Assembly (NCBI RefSeq): GCF_042678185.1
Contig: NZ_JBHUDQ010000016.1
Length of the DNA stretch: 64,000 bases
Strand: one strand, 5' to 3'
Origin: Ramlibacter ginsenosidimutans
GTDB taxonomy: Bacteria > Pseudomonadota > Gammaproteobacteria > Burkholderiales > Burkholderiaceae_C
The position numbers and the translations under genes were made by a program. Under the pieces are notes generated by a model that worked only from the letters and a program-made list of their open reading frames with translations, was not told the origin of the DNA and ran no database searches. This document shows, one piece after another, positions 1-16,303 of this stretch (positions within the stretch are counted from its first letter, which is position 1; every line of letters begins with the position of its first letter).

Positions 1-224
<224 letters not shown>

Positions 225-272
225 GTCCCGTGCCTCGGGGGCGGGCCAGCAGCGCAAGCGATGGCTCTGTCC

Positions 273-301
273 TCGACATGGGTTAAGGGATTTGGCATAA
301 T
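273..301 (+). promoter_or_regulatory. Sigma-70-type promoter for tRNA-Trp/secE/nusG
   Basis: A TCGACA hexamer at 273-278 and a CATAAT hexamer at 296-301 are separated by exactly 17 bases; each differs from consensus by one base. The site lies after the tuf stop and 30 bases before the tRNA. It would start transcription just before tRNA-Trp and continue into secE-nusG. Predicted by eye only. Confidence 0.7.
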
Positions 302-331
302 GCCGGGTTCCCCGCCAATTCTGGATTCCGG

Positions 332-407
332 AGGGGTATAGCTCAATTGGCAGAGCGTCGGTCTCCAAAACCGAAGGTTGTAGGTTCGATTCCTACTGCC
401 CCTGCCA
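332..407 (+). tRNA. tRNA-Trp (anticodon CCA)
   Basis: This 76-base cloverleaf begins AGGGGTA and ends with an encoded CCA. The acceptor arm pairs AGGGG with CCCCT, the anticodon CCA is at 365-367, and the T loop is TTCGATT. Its place between tuf and secE is the conserved position for tRNA-Trp in proteobacteria. It is probably processed from a transcript shared with secE-nusG. Confidence 0.98.
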
Positions 408-500
408 CCTGAGTGGCACTCCGAACCAAGCCCGTCCCCAGTGACGGGCTTCAGTGTCTTGAAGGACACCTCGTTTTTTAGCAGGAAGCAGCCCGTTCCC

Positions 501-884
501 ATGGCCACGACCCAAGTTGAAACCGTCTCCACCGGCGCCGACAAGGCAAAGGTGGGCGCCGCCATTGCGCTGGTGATCGCCGCGCTTGCGGGCTTCTACC
601 TCCTGGGCAGGCAGGGGCAGGTGGCCCAATGGGGCGTCCTGGTGGTGGGCCTCGTGGCCGCCGTCGCCGTGTTCTTCACATCGGATGCCGGCAAGCAGTT
701 CGTGGCCTTCGGCCGCGACTCGGTCAAGGAAGTCAAGAAGGTCGTGTGGCCCTCGCGCAAGGAGGCCATCCAGATGACCGCCTACGTGTTCGGCTTCGTG
801 ATCGTGATGGCGCTCTTCCTGTGGGTGACCGACAAGACCCTCGAATGGGTGTTTTACGACCTGATCCTGGGGTGGAAGAAGTAA
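501..884 (+). CDS. secE: Preprotein translocase subunit SecE
   Basis: SecE is the small essential subunit of the SecYEG protein-conducting channel and clamps the halves of SecY. The 127-residue product has hydrophobic segments near residues 17-35 and 42-58, the conserved amphipathic stretch FGRDSVKEVKKVVWPSRKEA, and a final membrane helix rich in V, F and L. This three-helix form is usual for proteobacteria. I chose the ATG at 501 (MATTQVE) over a longer frame opening at 441 because the extra residues do not resemble SecE and an AGGAAG lies about 12 bases upstream. The stop overlaps the nusG start (TAATG), so the two are translationally coupled. Confidence 0.96.
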   Translation: MATTQVETVSTGADKAKVGAAIALVIAALAGFYLLGRQGQVAQWGVLVVGLVAAVAVFFTSDAGKQFVAFGRDSVKEVKKVVWPSRKEAIQMTAYVFGFVIVMALFLWVTDKTLEWVFYDLILGWKK

Positions 885-1492
885 TGAGCGAAATCGAGAA
901 CGCCGCCGCAGAAGGCCAGAAGCCGGAGATCCCCGGCGTTGCCGCCAAGGCCGCCAACCCCGACCTGAGGTGGTACGTGGTCCACGCCTACTCCGGCATG
1001 GAGAAGGCAGTGGAGCGCAACATCAAGGAGCGCATCAACCGCGCGGGCATGCAGCACATGTTCGGCGACATCCTGGTGCCCACCGAGGAAGTGGTCGAGA
1101 TCAAGAACGGCCAGAAGCGCACCTCCGAGCGCCGCTTCTACCCCGGCTACGTGCTGGTGCAGATGGTCATGAACGACGACACCTGGCACCTGGTGAAGCA
1201 CACCAACAAGGTGACCGGTTTCGTGGGCGGCGCGAAGAACCGTCCGGCCCCGATCAGCGACGAGGAAGTCGCCAAGATCATGGGCCAGATGGAAGAGGGC
1301 GTGGAAAAGCCGCGCCACAAGGTCGAATTCATCGTGGGCGAGTACGTGCGCGTCAAGGACGGCCCGTTCACCGACTTCAACGGCACCGTCGAGGAAGTCA
1401 ACTACGAGAAGAGCAAGGTGCGCGTGTCGGTGACCATCTTCGGTCGTGCCACGCCGGTGGAACTGGAATTCAGCCAGGTCGAGAAGACCTGA
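884..1492 (+). CDS. nusG: Transcription termination/antitermination protein NusG
   Basis: NusG binds RNA polymerase, suppresses pausing, supports Rho termination and links transcription to the leading ribosome. The product has 202 residues: a variable 25-residue acidic leader, the NGN domain starting at RWYVVHAYSGME, with the motif RRFYPGYVLVQM, then a KOW domain near the C-terminus with VRVKDGPFTDFNGTVEEV. Length and motifs match a complete NusG. The start at 884 overlaps the secE stop by one base. The next gene, rplK, is 169 bases downstream, and the gap carries a REP-like repeat. Confidence 0.97.
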   Translation: MSEIENAAAEGQKPEIPGVAAKAANPDLRWYVVHAYSGMEKAVERNIKERINRAGMQHMFGDILVPTEEVVEIKNGQKRTSERRFYPGYVLVQMVMNDDTWHLVKHTNKVTGFVGGAKNRPAPISDEEVAKIMGQMEEGVEKPRHKVEFIVGEYVRVKDGPFTDFNGTVEEVNYEKSKVRVSVTIFGRATPVELEFSQVEKT

Positions 1493-1569
1493 CGTTTTCG
1501 ACGGACGGATCGATCGCCGGGCGGTGGTCTGTCCTCCCTGATCGGATCGCGCAGTCCGGCTCGGCGCGA

Positions 1570-1604
1570 TTCGTAGGCTGGCGGTGAGCGAAGCGAACCC
1601 CAGC
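1570..1604 (+). repeat. REP-like 35-bp dispersed repeat, copy 1
   Basis: This element in the nusG-rplK gap starts TTCGTAGGCTGG and ends GCGAACCCCAGC. An almost identical copy (one base different) is at 56269-56303, and a partial inverted copy is at 56206-56238. It has short dyad symmetry, GCTGG against CCAGC. It lies between co-directional essential genes, where such elements usually modulate mRNA processing. No coding role is apparent. Confidence 0.75.
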
Positions 1605-1661
1605 AAAGAGCCTCAACCCCGGGGAGCCGCAAGGCGCTAGCACCCGCAAGGAAAGCAAGTC

Positions 1662-2093
1662 ATGGCAAAGAAGATTGTCGGCTTCATCAAGCTGCAAGTC
1701 CCGGCCGGCAAGGCGAACCCGTCGCCTCCGATCGGCCCCGCGCTCGGCCAGCGCGGCCTGAACATCATGGAGTTCTGCAAGGCGTTCAACGCCCAGACCC
1801 AGGGCGTCGAGCCCGGCCTGCCGCTGCCGGTGGTGATCACCGCGTTCGCGGACAAGAGCTTCACCTTCATCATCAAGACGCCGCCCGCGACCGTCCTGAT
1901 CAAGAAGGCCGTGAAGATCGACAAGGGCTCCAAGGTCCCGAACAAGGACAAGGTCGGCAAGATCACCCGCGCGCAGCTGGAAGAGATCGCCAAGACCAAG
2001 CTGAAGGACATGAACGCTGCCAACGTGGATGCCGCCATCCGCACGCTGGCCGGTTCCGCCCGCTCCATGGGCATCACGGTGGAGGGCCTCTGA
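1662..2093 (+). CDS. rplK: 50S ribosomal protein L11
   Basis: L11 forms the GTPase-associated centre of the large subunit with 23S rRNA and the L10-L12 stalk. The 143-residue product begins MAKKIVGFIKLQ and carries the proline-rich N-terminal segment PAGKANPSPPIGPALGQRG and the C-terminal RNA-binding part with GSARSMGI. Length equals the family norm. A purine-rich AAGGAAAG lies about 10 bases before the ATG. rplA follows after two bases, so the pair is an operon, as in E. coli, where L1 represses its own L11-L1 message. Confidence 0.98.
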   Translation: MAKKIVGFIKLQVPAGKANPSPPIGPALGQRGLNIMEFCKAFNAQTQGVEPGLPLPVVITAFADKSFTFIIKTPPATVLIKKAVKIDKGSKVPNKDKVGKITRAQLEEIAKTKLKDMNAANVDAAIRTLAGSARSMGITVEGL

Positions 2094-2095
2094 TC

Positions 2096-2806
2096 ATGGC
2101 AAAGCTCACGAAGAAGCAGAAGGCCCTCGAGGGCAAGGTCGACAGCACGAAGCTGTACCCGCTGGCCGATGCCCTGGGCATGGTCAAGGAAGCCGCCACC
2201 GCCAAGTTCGATGAATCCATCGACGTGGCCGTGCAGCTGGGCATCGACCCGAAGAAGTCCGACCAGGTCGTTCGCGGCGCGGTCGTGATGCCCAACGGCA
2301 CCGGCAAGACCAAGCGCGTCGCCGTGTTCGCCCAGGGCGCCAAGGCCGAAGAAGCCAAGGCCGCCGGCGCCGACGTGGTCGGCATGGACGACCTGGCTGC
2401 CCGCGTGAAGGCCGGCGACATGCCCTTCGACGTGGTGATCGCCGCGCCGGACGCGATGCGCGTGGTCGGTACGCTGGGCCAGATCCTCGGCCCGCGCGGC
2501 CTGATGCCGAACCCGAAGGTCGGCACCGTGACGCCCGACGTGGCCACCGCGGTGAAGAACGCCAAGGCGGGCCAGGTGCAGTTCCGTGCCGACAAGGCCG
2601 GCATCATCCACGCCACCATCGGCCGCCGTTCGTTCGAGGCCGACAAGTTGCATGGCAACCTGGTGGCGCTGATCGATGCGCTGAACAAGGCCAAGCCGGC
2701 GTCGAGCAAGGGCGTGTACCTGCGCAAGGTGGCGGTGTCCTCCACGATGGGCCTCGGCGTTCGCGTCGATACCCAGACGGTGACCGCGCAAGGCGCGCAG
2801 CAGTAA
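2096..2806 (+). CDS. rplA: 50S ribosomal protein L1
   Basis: L1 binds 23S rRNA at the mobile stalk by the E site and in many bacteria represses translation of the L11-L1 mRNA. The 236-residue product begins MAKLTKKQKAL and contains the two-domain signature: FDESIDVAVQLGIDP, then the central GPRGLMPNPKVGTV, and the closing SSTMGLGVRVD. Its ATG follows the rplK stop after two bases, so translation is coupled. Complete and typical. Confidence 0.98.
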   Translation: MAKLTKKQKALEGKVDSTKLYPLADALGMVKEAATAKFDESIDVAVQLGIDPKKSDQVVRGAVVMPNGTGKTKRVAVFAQGAKAEEAKAAGADVVGMDDLAARVKAGDMPFDVVIAAPDAMRVVGTLGQILGPRGLMPNPKVGTVTPDVATAVKNAKAGQVQFRADKAGIIHATIGRRSFEADKLHGNLVALIDALNKAKPASSKGVYLRKVAVSSTMGLGVRVDTQTVTAQGAQQ

Positions 2807-3090
2807 GGAACACGAGGCGCCGCACCAGGAGTGCGGCACCTCCGAAGGATTGGCGGGCTGCCGGAAACGGGAGCTTGCCGATGTGGTGGGCCATCGGGGA
2901 ACCGATGGGCCATCCAAGACCGCTGGCGGGCAGCGATGCCCTTAATCCGGCAAGCGGAGGCCTCCTCCGCTTGCAGCCAGCGCAGATGGCGGCCCGACTA
3001 CAGATGGAATTGAGAGATTTCTGAAGACGGTTGGTCGCTGAACAAGGGCGCGCAACGGGGCAACCCCAAGCGCAATTGAAGGAGTAGACC
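2807..3090 (+). promoter_or_regulatory. rplJL leader with three hairpins (L10-leader-like region)
   Basis: The 284-base gap between rplA and rplJ holds no gene. It contains a 7-bp hairpin at 2819-2837 (GCCGCAC/GTGCGGC), a nearly perfect 9-10 bp hairpin at 2888-2911 with a GGAA loop, and a perfect 11-bp hairpin at 2950-2974 (GCAAGCGGAGG, loop CCT). In other bacteria this region is the leader bound by the L10-L12 complex for autogenous control of rplJL-rpoBC. Assigning that role here is inference from position and structure. Confidence 0.6.
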
Positions 3091-3600
3091 TTGAGTCTGA
3101 ATCGCAGTGAGAAGCAAGCGGTCGTCGAAGAGGTGACCGCGCTCGCCGCTAAAGCTCAAACGCTGGTGATGGCGGAATACCGCGGCATCACGGTCGCCGA
3201 CATGACGAAGCTGCGCGTCGCCGCGCGCGGCGCTGGCGTGGACCTGAGTGTTCTGAAGAACACCCTGGCCCGCCGCGCCGTGCAGGGCAGCCAGTTCGAA
3301 GTGATCGGTGACCAGATGACCGGTCCGCTGATCTACGGCTTCTCCGTGGACGCTGTGGCCGCCGCCAAGGTGGTGGCCGACTTCGCGAAGACCAACGACA
3401 AGCTGGTCATTCGCGGCGGCGCGTTCGCGGGCAAGGCCCTGGACGTCAACGGCGTGAAGCAGCTGGCCAGCATTCCCCCGAAGGAAGTGCTGCTGGCGCA
3501 GCTTTGCGGCCTGCTGATGTCGCCCATCTCCCGCACCGCGGTGGTGCTGGGCGCTCTGGCGAAGAAGAAGGAAGAAGGGGCCGCTGCCGCCACCGCGTAA
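3091..3600 (+). CDS. rplJ: 50S ribosomal protein L10
   Basis: L10 anchors the L7/L12 dimers to the ribosome and is the autogenous repressor of its operon in E. coli. The 169-residue product begins SLNRSEKQAVVEEV after the initiator and has the RNA-binding domain with AEYRGITVADMTKLR and LKNTLARRAV, then the C-terminal helix that binds L12. The start codon is TTG at 3091, seven bases after a good GAAGGAG, with no better ATG in frame. A weak start is consistent with translational control through the structured leader upstream. Confidence 0.97.
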   Translation: MSLNRSEKQAVVEEVTALAAKAQTLVMAEYRGITVADMTKLRVAARGAGVDLSVLKNTLARRAVQGSQFEVIGDQMTGPLIYGFSVDAVAAAKVVADFAKTNDKLVIRGGAFAGKALDVNGVKQLASIPPKEVLLAQLCGLLMSPISRTAVVLGALAKKKEEGAAAATA

Positions 3601-3685
3601 GCGGTGGCAAGAAGCACCCAAGGTGCTGTTGCCGCCTAAGGCAGAGCGACCCTACGGATCACCAACTTATTCAGGAACATTCAAA

Positions 3686-4063
3686 ATGGCATTCAACAAA
3701 GACGACTTTCTGACGGCGCTGGACAGCATGTCCGTCATGGAACTCAACGACCTGGTCAAGGCCATCGAAGAGAAGTTCGGCGTCTCCGCCGCCGCGATGG
3801 CCGCCCCCGCCGCTGGTGGCGCGGGCCCCGCCGCCGCTGCGGTGGAAGAGAAGACCGAGTTCACCGTGCAGCTGATGGAAGCCGGCGCGCAGAAGGTCGG
3901 CGTCATCAAGGCCGTCCGTGAAATCACGGGCCTGGGCCTGAAGGAAGCCAAGGACCTCGTCGACGGCGCCCCGAAGCCCGTCAAGGAAGGCATGAACAAG
4001 GCCGACGCCGAAGCCGCGAAGAAGAAGCTGGAAGACGCCGGCGCCAAGGTCGAACTCAAGTAA
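3686..4063 (+). CDS. rplL: 50S ribosomal protein L7/L12
   Basis: L7/L12 forms the multi-copy stalk that recruits translational GTPases. The 125-residue product starts MAFNKDDFLTALDSM, passes through an Ala-rich hinge (about residues 36-52) and ends in the globular domain with KVGVIKAVREITGLGLKEAK, all diagnostic. An AGGAAC lies about 8 bases upstream of the ATG at 3686. An in-frame extension to 3623 does not look like L12. rplJ lies 85 bases upstream in the same transcript. Confidence 0.98.
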   Translation: MAFNKDDFLTALDSMSVMELNDLVKAIEEKFGVSAAAMAAPAAGGAGPAAAAVEEKTEFTVQLMEAGAQKVGVIKAVREITGLGLKEAKDLVDGAPKPVKEGMNKADAEAAKKKLEDAGAKVELK

Positions 4064-4081
4064 TTCGCCCCTGGTCGCCGA

Positions 4082-4110
4082 GGCTGGAGTGCCCGAAAGG
4101 GCCTCCAGCC
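4082..4110 (+). terminator. rplL-rpoB intergenic attenuator hairpin
   Basis: GGCTGGAG (4082-4089) pairs with CTCCAGCC (4103-4110), with inner pairs GCCC/GGGC, a GAAA tetraloop and one bulged T. Only three Ts follow, so it is a weak terminator. It lies 19 bases after rplL and 214 bases before rpoB. In E. coli a partial terminator at the same place makes ribosomal protein mRNA more abundant than rpoBC mRNA; the same role is inferred here. Confidence 0.75.
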
Positions 4111-4323
4111 TTTGCCGTTCCAGAGACCACCAGGAAAGCTGGCCCAGCGAGGGGAGTTTTCCTAGTGTTTTCTGATCCGACTGCAGAAGACTGCTTGGTT
4201 CGGGCGCCGTGCAATGCGGTGCCGTCCGCCAAGGTTGGTAGTGGCCAACCCGCCAAGAACTGCCCTCCCGCCCGGGGGCGCGACAGTTGCCGAATCGTAC
4301 CGATTCTCTAGCCCGGAGATTTC

Positions 4324-8436
<4,113 letters not shown>

Positions 8437-8454
8437 TCAGGAAGGACAGAGTTA

Positions 8455-12681
<4,227 letters not shown>

Positions 12682-12701
12682 CCCGGCCGGCGATACACTG
12701 C

Positions 12702-12736
12702 GGGCGCCATCCCTTCGCGGGGGTGGCGCCCTTTTT
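12702..12736 (+). terminator. Rho-independent terminator after rpoC
   Basis: GGGCGCCATCCC (12702-12713) pairs with GGGGTGGCGCCC (12720-12731) over 12 bp with one G-T wobble and a TTCGCG loop, followed directly by TTTTT. This is a textbook intrinsic terminator, 21 bases past the rpoC stop. Confidence 0.93.
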
Positions 12737-12789
12737 CATGGGCGCGCCGGCTCGCTGGCCGCGCCCTCCGTGTTGCGGCAAGGAGGCCC

Positions 12790-13353
12790 GTGCAGACGTC
12801 GACCTGGGTTCCGTGGATCACCGCCGCCGTCGCCGTGTTCTGGGGCGTGGGCGGCTACAACCGGCTGGTGCGGCTGCGCTCCGACGCCAACGCGGCGTTC
12901 GCAGCGCTGGAGTCCGAGCTCACCAAGCAGGTGCGGCTCGTGCACGCGGTGGTCCCGCCGGAAGAAGAGCAGACGCAGTCGCAGTTCACCGGCGGCAGCG
13001 CGTTCTGGGGCGGCTTGCAGGGCGCGGCCGCGCAGATGGCGGCGACGCTCGCATCGGCCAAGGCCAAGCCGCTCGACCCCGAGCGCATCGCGGCGCTCGG
13101 CGCCGCGCAGGAAGTCCTCAGCATGGCCTGGGACCGCGCCGAGCGCGACGATGCCCACGACCTCGCCGGTCCCCGCCTGCCGGACGATTTCAGCAGCGAG
13201 CGGCAGCAACTGATGCGCATGGCGCTGGCCGCCGCCGAGCAGTTCAACCAGGCGGTGGCCCGCTACAACGAGGCCATCGCGCAGTTCCCGGCGACGGTGC
13301 TGGCATGGCTGTTCGGATTCCAGCCCGCGCGCGGGCTGCGCGCGCGCTCCTGA
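12790..13353 (+). CDS. LemA family protein
   Basis: This 187-residue protein has one N-terminal membrane helix (about residues 6-21, WVPWITAAVAVFWGVG) with an out-of-membrane helical domain. Family signatures are YNRLVRLR followed by AFAALESEL near the N-terminus and FNQAVARYNEAIAQFP near the C-terminus. LemA proteins are membrane-anchored helical bundles of unclear role. The GTG start at 12790 is supported by AAGGAGG four bases upstream. It differs from classic LemA by a glycine/alanine insert near residues 60-80. It is the first gene after the rpoC terminator and is followed closely by the cytochrome. Confidence 0.85.
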   Translation: MQTSTWVPWITAAVAVFWGVGGYNRLVRLRSDANAAFAALESELTKQVRLVHAVVPPEEEQTQSQFTGGSAFWGGLQGAAAQMAATLASAKAKPLDPERIAALGAAQEVLSMAWDRAERDDAHDLAGPRLPDDFSSERQQLMRMALAAAEQFNQAVARYNEAIAQFPATVLAWLFGFQPARGLRARS

Positions 13354-13361
13354 GCCGGCCC

Positions 13362-13670
13362 GTGAAGACGGCCTGCTGCCTGGCCCTGCTGGCGATCGTG
13401 CGCCTGGCCGCGGCGCAGGACGCGCCGCAGGCGCTGTATGCACGGGCGCTCGCGGCCAACTGCGCGGCCTGCCACGGCACCGACGGGCATCCCATGCCCG
13501 GCACGCACTTGCCTGCGCTCGCCGGCAAGTCCCGGCAGCTGCTGCTGCAGCGGCTGCACGCCTTTCGCGATGGCAGCCGGCCGGCGACGGTGATGCAGCA
13601 GATCGCCAAGGGCTACAGCCACGCGCAGCTCGCGGAGCTGGCCAGCTACTTCGCCGCGCAAGCGAAGTGA
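13362..13670 (+). CDS. Monohaem c-type cytochrome, FccA-like
   Basis: This 102-residue exported protein has a short signal peptide ending near LAAAQ, then one haem-binding motif CAACH, and downstream Met residues that could be the axial ligand. The C-terminal YSHAQLAELASYFAAQ is the usual last helix of class I cytochromes. It starts with GTG at 13362, eight bases after the LemA gene, and ends seven bases before an FccB-like flavoprotein. The pair is therefore likely a periplasmic flavocytochrome c in which this subunit passes electrons from sulfide oxidation to the respiratory chain. The cytochrome identity is sure; the sulfide role rests on the neighbour. Confidence 0.85.
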   Translation: MKTACCLALLAIVRLAAAQDAPQALYARALAANCAACHGTDGHPMPGTHLPALAGKSRQLLLQRLHAFRDGSRPATVMQQIAKGYSHAQLAELASYFAAQAK

Positions 13671-13677
13671 GGGCGCG

Positions 13678-14949
13678 ATGAAGCGCCGCGACCTGCTCCA
13701 GTCTTCCGCGGCACTGGGCGTGCTCGCATGCACCGGCGCCGCCAGCGCCCGCATTCCGGCGAAGGCGCAGGTGGTGGTCATCGGCGGCGGCTTCGGCGGC
13801 GCCACGGCGGCCCGCTACCTGCGGCTCTTTTCGCAGCACCGCATCGGTGTCGTGCTGATCGAGCCCGATGCGGCCTTCGTCTCCTGCCCCGTGTCCAACC
13901 TCGTCATCGGCGGCAGCCGCAAGCTCGCGGAGATCACCCGCAGCTACACGGGCCTGGAGCGGCTGGGCGTGCGCGTGTTGCGCGATGTGGCGCAAGCGGT
14001 GGACACGCAGCGCAAGACCGTGACGCTGGGCGGCGGCGCGACCATCGCCTACGACATGCTGGTGGTGTCACCCGGCGTGGAACTGCAGTTCGACGAGGTC
14101 GAAGGGCTGCGCGCGGCGCACGCGGCCGGGCAGGTGCTGCAGGCGTGGAAGGCCGGCCCCGAGACGCTCGCGCTGCGCCGCCAGCTCGAAGCCATGCGCG
14201 ACGGCGGCGTCTTCGCGATCACGATTCCCGAGCAGCCGTACCGCTGCCCGCCCGCGCCATACGAACGCGCGTGCCAGGTCGCGTGGTACTTCCGGCAGGC
14301 CAAGCCGCGCAGCAAGGTGCTGGTGCTCGACGCCAACCCCGACATCACCTCCAAGGGGCCGATCTTCCGCAAAGCCTGGGCCGAGCAGTACCCCGGCATG
14401 GTCGACTACCGGCCGCAGAACAAGGTCGTGGGCGTGGACGGCCGCGCGGGCGTCCTGCACCTGGAAGTGCAGGACGATGTGCAGGCCGACGTGCTCAACG
14501 TGCTGCCGCCCATGCGCGCAGGAGCGATCGCGGCGCAGGCCGGCTTGCGCAACGTCGCCGACCGGCGCTGGTGCGGCGTGGACTTCCTCACCTTCGAATC
14601 GACGGCGGCGCGCGACGTGTACGTGCTGGGCGACGCGCTCCAGATCGCGCCGCTGATGCCCAAGAGCGGCCACATGGCCAACAGCCAGGCCAAGGTCGCC
14701 GCCGCGGCGATCGTCGCGCGGCTGTCCGGATGGGAGCCGAACCCCGCGCCCATGCTCACCAACACCTGCTACAGCTACATCGACGACCGGACCGTGGCGC
14801 ACGTGGCGAGCGTGCACGCCTACGACGCGGGGCAGAAGACCTTCCTGCCCGTGCCGGGTGCAGGCGGCGTCAGCGCCGAGGCCAATCACGACGAGGCGCG
14901 CCCTGCCTGGGACTGGGCCCGCAACATCTGGTCGGACACCCTGGGGTGA
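13678..14949 (+). CDS. fccB: Flavocytochrome c sulfide dehydrogenase flavoprotein subunit (FccB-like)
   Basis: This 423-residue periplasmic flavoprotein has a twin-arginine-like leader (MKRRDLLQSSAALGV), a dinucleotide-binding GGGFGGATAARYLR, and SCPVSNLVIGG, which contains the Cys that forms a redox disulfide in sulfide dehydrogenases. The second active-site Cys is likely in NTCYSYID near residue 363, and the C-terminal region resembles the FCSD flavin-binding domain. It would oxidise sulfide to sulfur or polysulfide and hand electrons to the cytochrome encoded seven bases upstream. A related alternative is SoxF. The length fits the family. Confidence 0.85.
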   Translation: MKRRDLLQSSAALGVLACTGAASARIPAKAQVVVIGGGFGGATAARYLRLFSQHRIGVVLIEPDAAFVSCPVSNLVIGGSRKLAEITRSYTGLERLGVRVLRDVAQAVDTQRKTVTLGGGATIAYDMLVVSPGVELQFDEVEGLRAAHAAGQVLQAWKAGPETLALRRQLEAMRDGGVFAITIPEQPYRCPPAPYERACQVAWYFRQAKPRSKVLVLDANPDITSKGPIFRKAWAEQYPGMVDYRPQNKVVGVDGRAGVLHLEVQDDVQADVLNVLPPMRAGAIAAQAGLRNVADRRWCGVDFLTFESTAARDVYVLGDALQIAPLMPKSGHMANSQAKVAAAAIVARLSGWEPNPAPMLTNTCYSYIDDRTVAHVASVHAYDAGQKTFLPVPGAGGVSAEANHDEARPAWDWARNIWSDTLG

Positions 14950-14962
14950 CACAATCGACGGC

Positions 14963-16303
14963 ATGAATGCCCCGGCTCTTCCGCTCTGGCGGCAGCTCCA
15001 GGCTGCCGCTGGGGTCCTGGCAGCGGTGCGGCGAGGGGAGTCCGCCACGCCCGCACTCGCGCAAGTGCCGACGGAGCTGCGTCCCGCGGCGCAGGCGCTG
15101 TCCTTCCACGTGCTGCGCCAGCTCGGTCGCGCCGAAGCCTTGCGGCGCCGGCTGGCCACGCGCGGTCCGCCGCCGGCGGCCGATGCGCTGCTATGCACGG
15201 CGCTCGCGCTCGCGTGGCGCGAGGAAGATGCGCCATACCCGCCGTTCACGCTGGTGGACCAGGCGGTCGAGGCCGCCAAGCGCTCGCCGCAGACACGCGC
15301 CCAGCAGGGCTTCATCAACGCCTGCCTGCGCCGCTTCCTGCGCGAGCGCGACGAACTGGTCGCCGCCACCGACACCGAGCCGGTGGCGCACTGGAACCAC
15401 CCGCGCTGGTGGATCGCGCGCACGCAGCAGGACTGGCCGCGTGACTGGGAGCAGATCCTGGAGGCCAACAACACGCCGGCGCCGATGACGCTGCGCGTGA
15501 ACACGCACCGCATCTCGCGCCAGCCGCTGCGCGACCTGCTGGCTGCCGCCCACATCGCCTCCGAGCCGGTCGGCGCGCACGGACTGATCCTCGACCGCCC
15601 GCACCCGGTGCAGGCGATCCCGGGCTTCAGCGAGGGGCTCTGGTCGGTCCAGGATGCCGGCGCGCAGCTGGCCGCGGAGCTGGTGGTGCCCGGGCTGCCG
15701 CCGCACGCGCGCATCCTGGACGCCTGCGCCGCGCCCGGCGGCAAGACGGCGCACCTGTGCGAACTTGCGCCCGGCGCTTCGGTGCTCGCGCTGGACGTCG
15801 ACCCGGTGCGCTGCGAGCGCATCCACCAGAACCTGCAGCGCCTGGGCCTCCATGCCGAGGTCCGCACCGCCGACGCGGGCGAGCCCGGATACTGGTGGGA
15901 TGAACAGCCCTTCGACGCCATCCTGCTCGACGCGCCCTGCACCGCCTCGGGCATCGTCCGCCGGCACCCGGACGTGCGCTGGCTGCGCCGCGAAAGCGAC
16001 ATCGCCCAGCTCGCCGCCGAGCAGAAGCGCCTGCTCACTGCGCTCTGGCCCCTGTTGAAACCGGGCGGCCGCCTCGTGTACTGCACCTGCTCCGTCTTCC
16101 GTGCCGAAGGCGAAACGCAGGTCGCAGCGTTTCTTGCGCACAACAACACGGCCCTTTTGCGGGCCGCCCCTGGCCATTTGTGGCCCCGCAATGGCGGGCA
16201 GGAGGGGCCCCTCCCGGACAATTCACTGAGTGACCACGACGGCTTCTTCTATGCGGTGCTGCAAAAGAGTGCACTGGATGCACCGGCCCGCCAGGATGAT
16301 TGA
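14963..16303 (+). CDS. rsmB: 16S rRNA (cytosine-967-C5)-methyltransferase RsmB
   Basis: RsmB makes m5C967 in 16S rRNA. The 446-residue product has an N-terminal NusB-like RNA-binding domain (about 1-140, with QQGFINACLRRFLRER) and a Rossmann methyltransferase domain. The latter has the SAM motif DACAAPGGKTAHL and the two catalytic cysteines in LDAPCTASG and YCTCSVF. The ATG at 14963 lies 13 bases after fccB. An in-frame opening at 14858 is inside fccB and was rejected. The 3' end overlaps the DUF4390 gene by 8 bases, starting a coupled run into ntrY. Confidence 0.95.
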   Translation: MNAPALPLWRQLQAAAGVLAAVRRGESATPALAQVPTELRPAAQALSFHVLRQLGRAEALRRRLATRGPPPAADALLCTALALAWREEDAPYPPFTLVDQAVEAAKRSPQTRAQQGFINACLRRFLRERDELVAATDTEPVAHWNHPRWWIARTQQDWPRDWEQILEANNTPAPMTLRVNTHRISRQPLRDLLAAAHIASEPVGAHGLILDRPHPVQAIPGFSEGLWSVQDAGAQLAAELVVPGLPPHARILDACAAPGGKTAHLCELAPGASVLALDVDPVRCERIHQNLQRLGLHAEVRTADAGEPGYWWDEQPFDAILLDAPCTASGIVRRHPDVRWLRRESDIAQLAAEQKRLLTALWPLLKPGGRLVYCTCSVFRAEGETQVAAFLAHNNTALLRAAPGHLWPRNGGQEGPLPDNSLSDHDGFFYAVLQKSALDAPARQDD

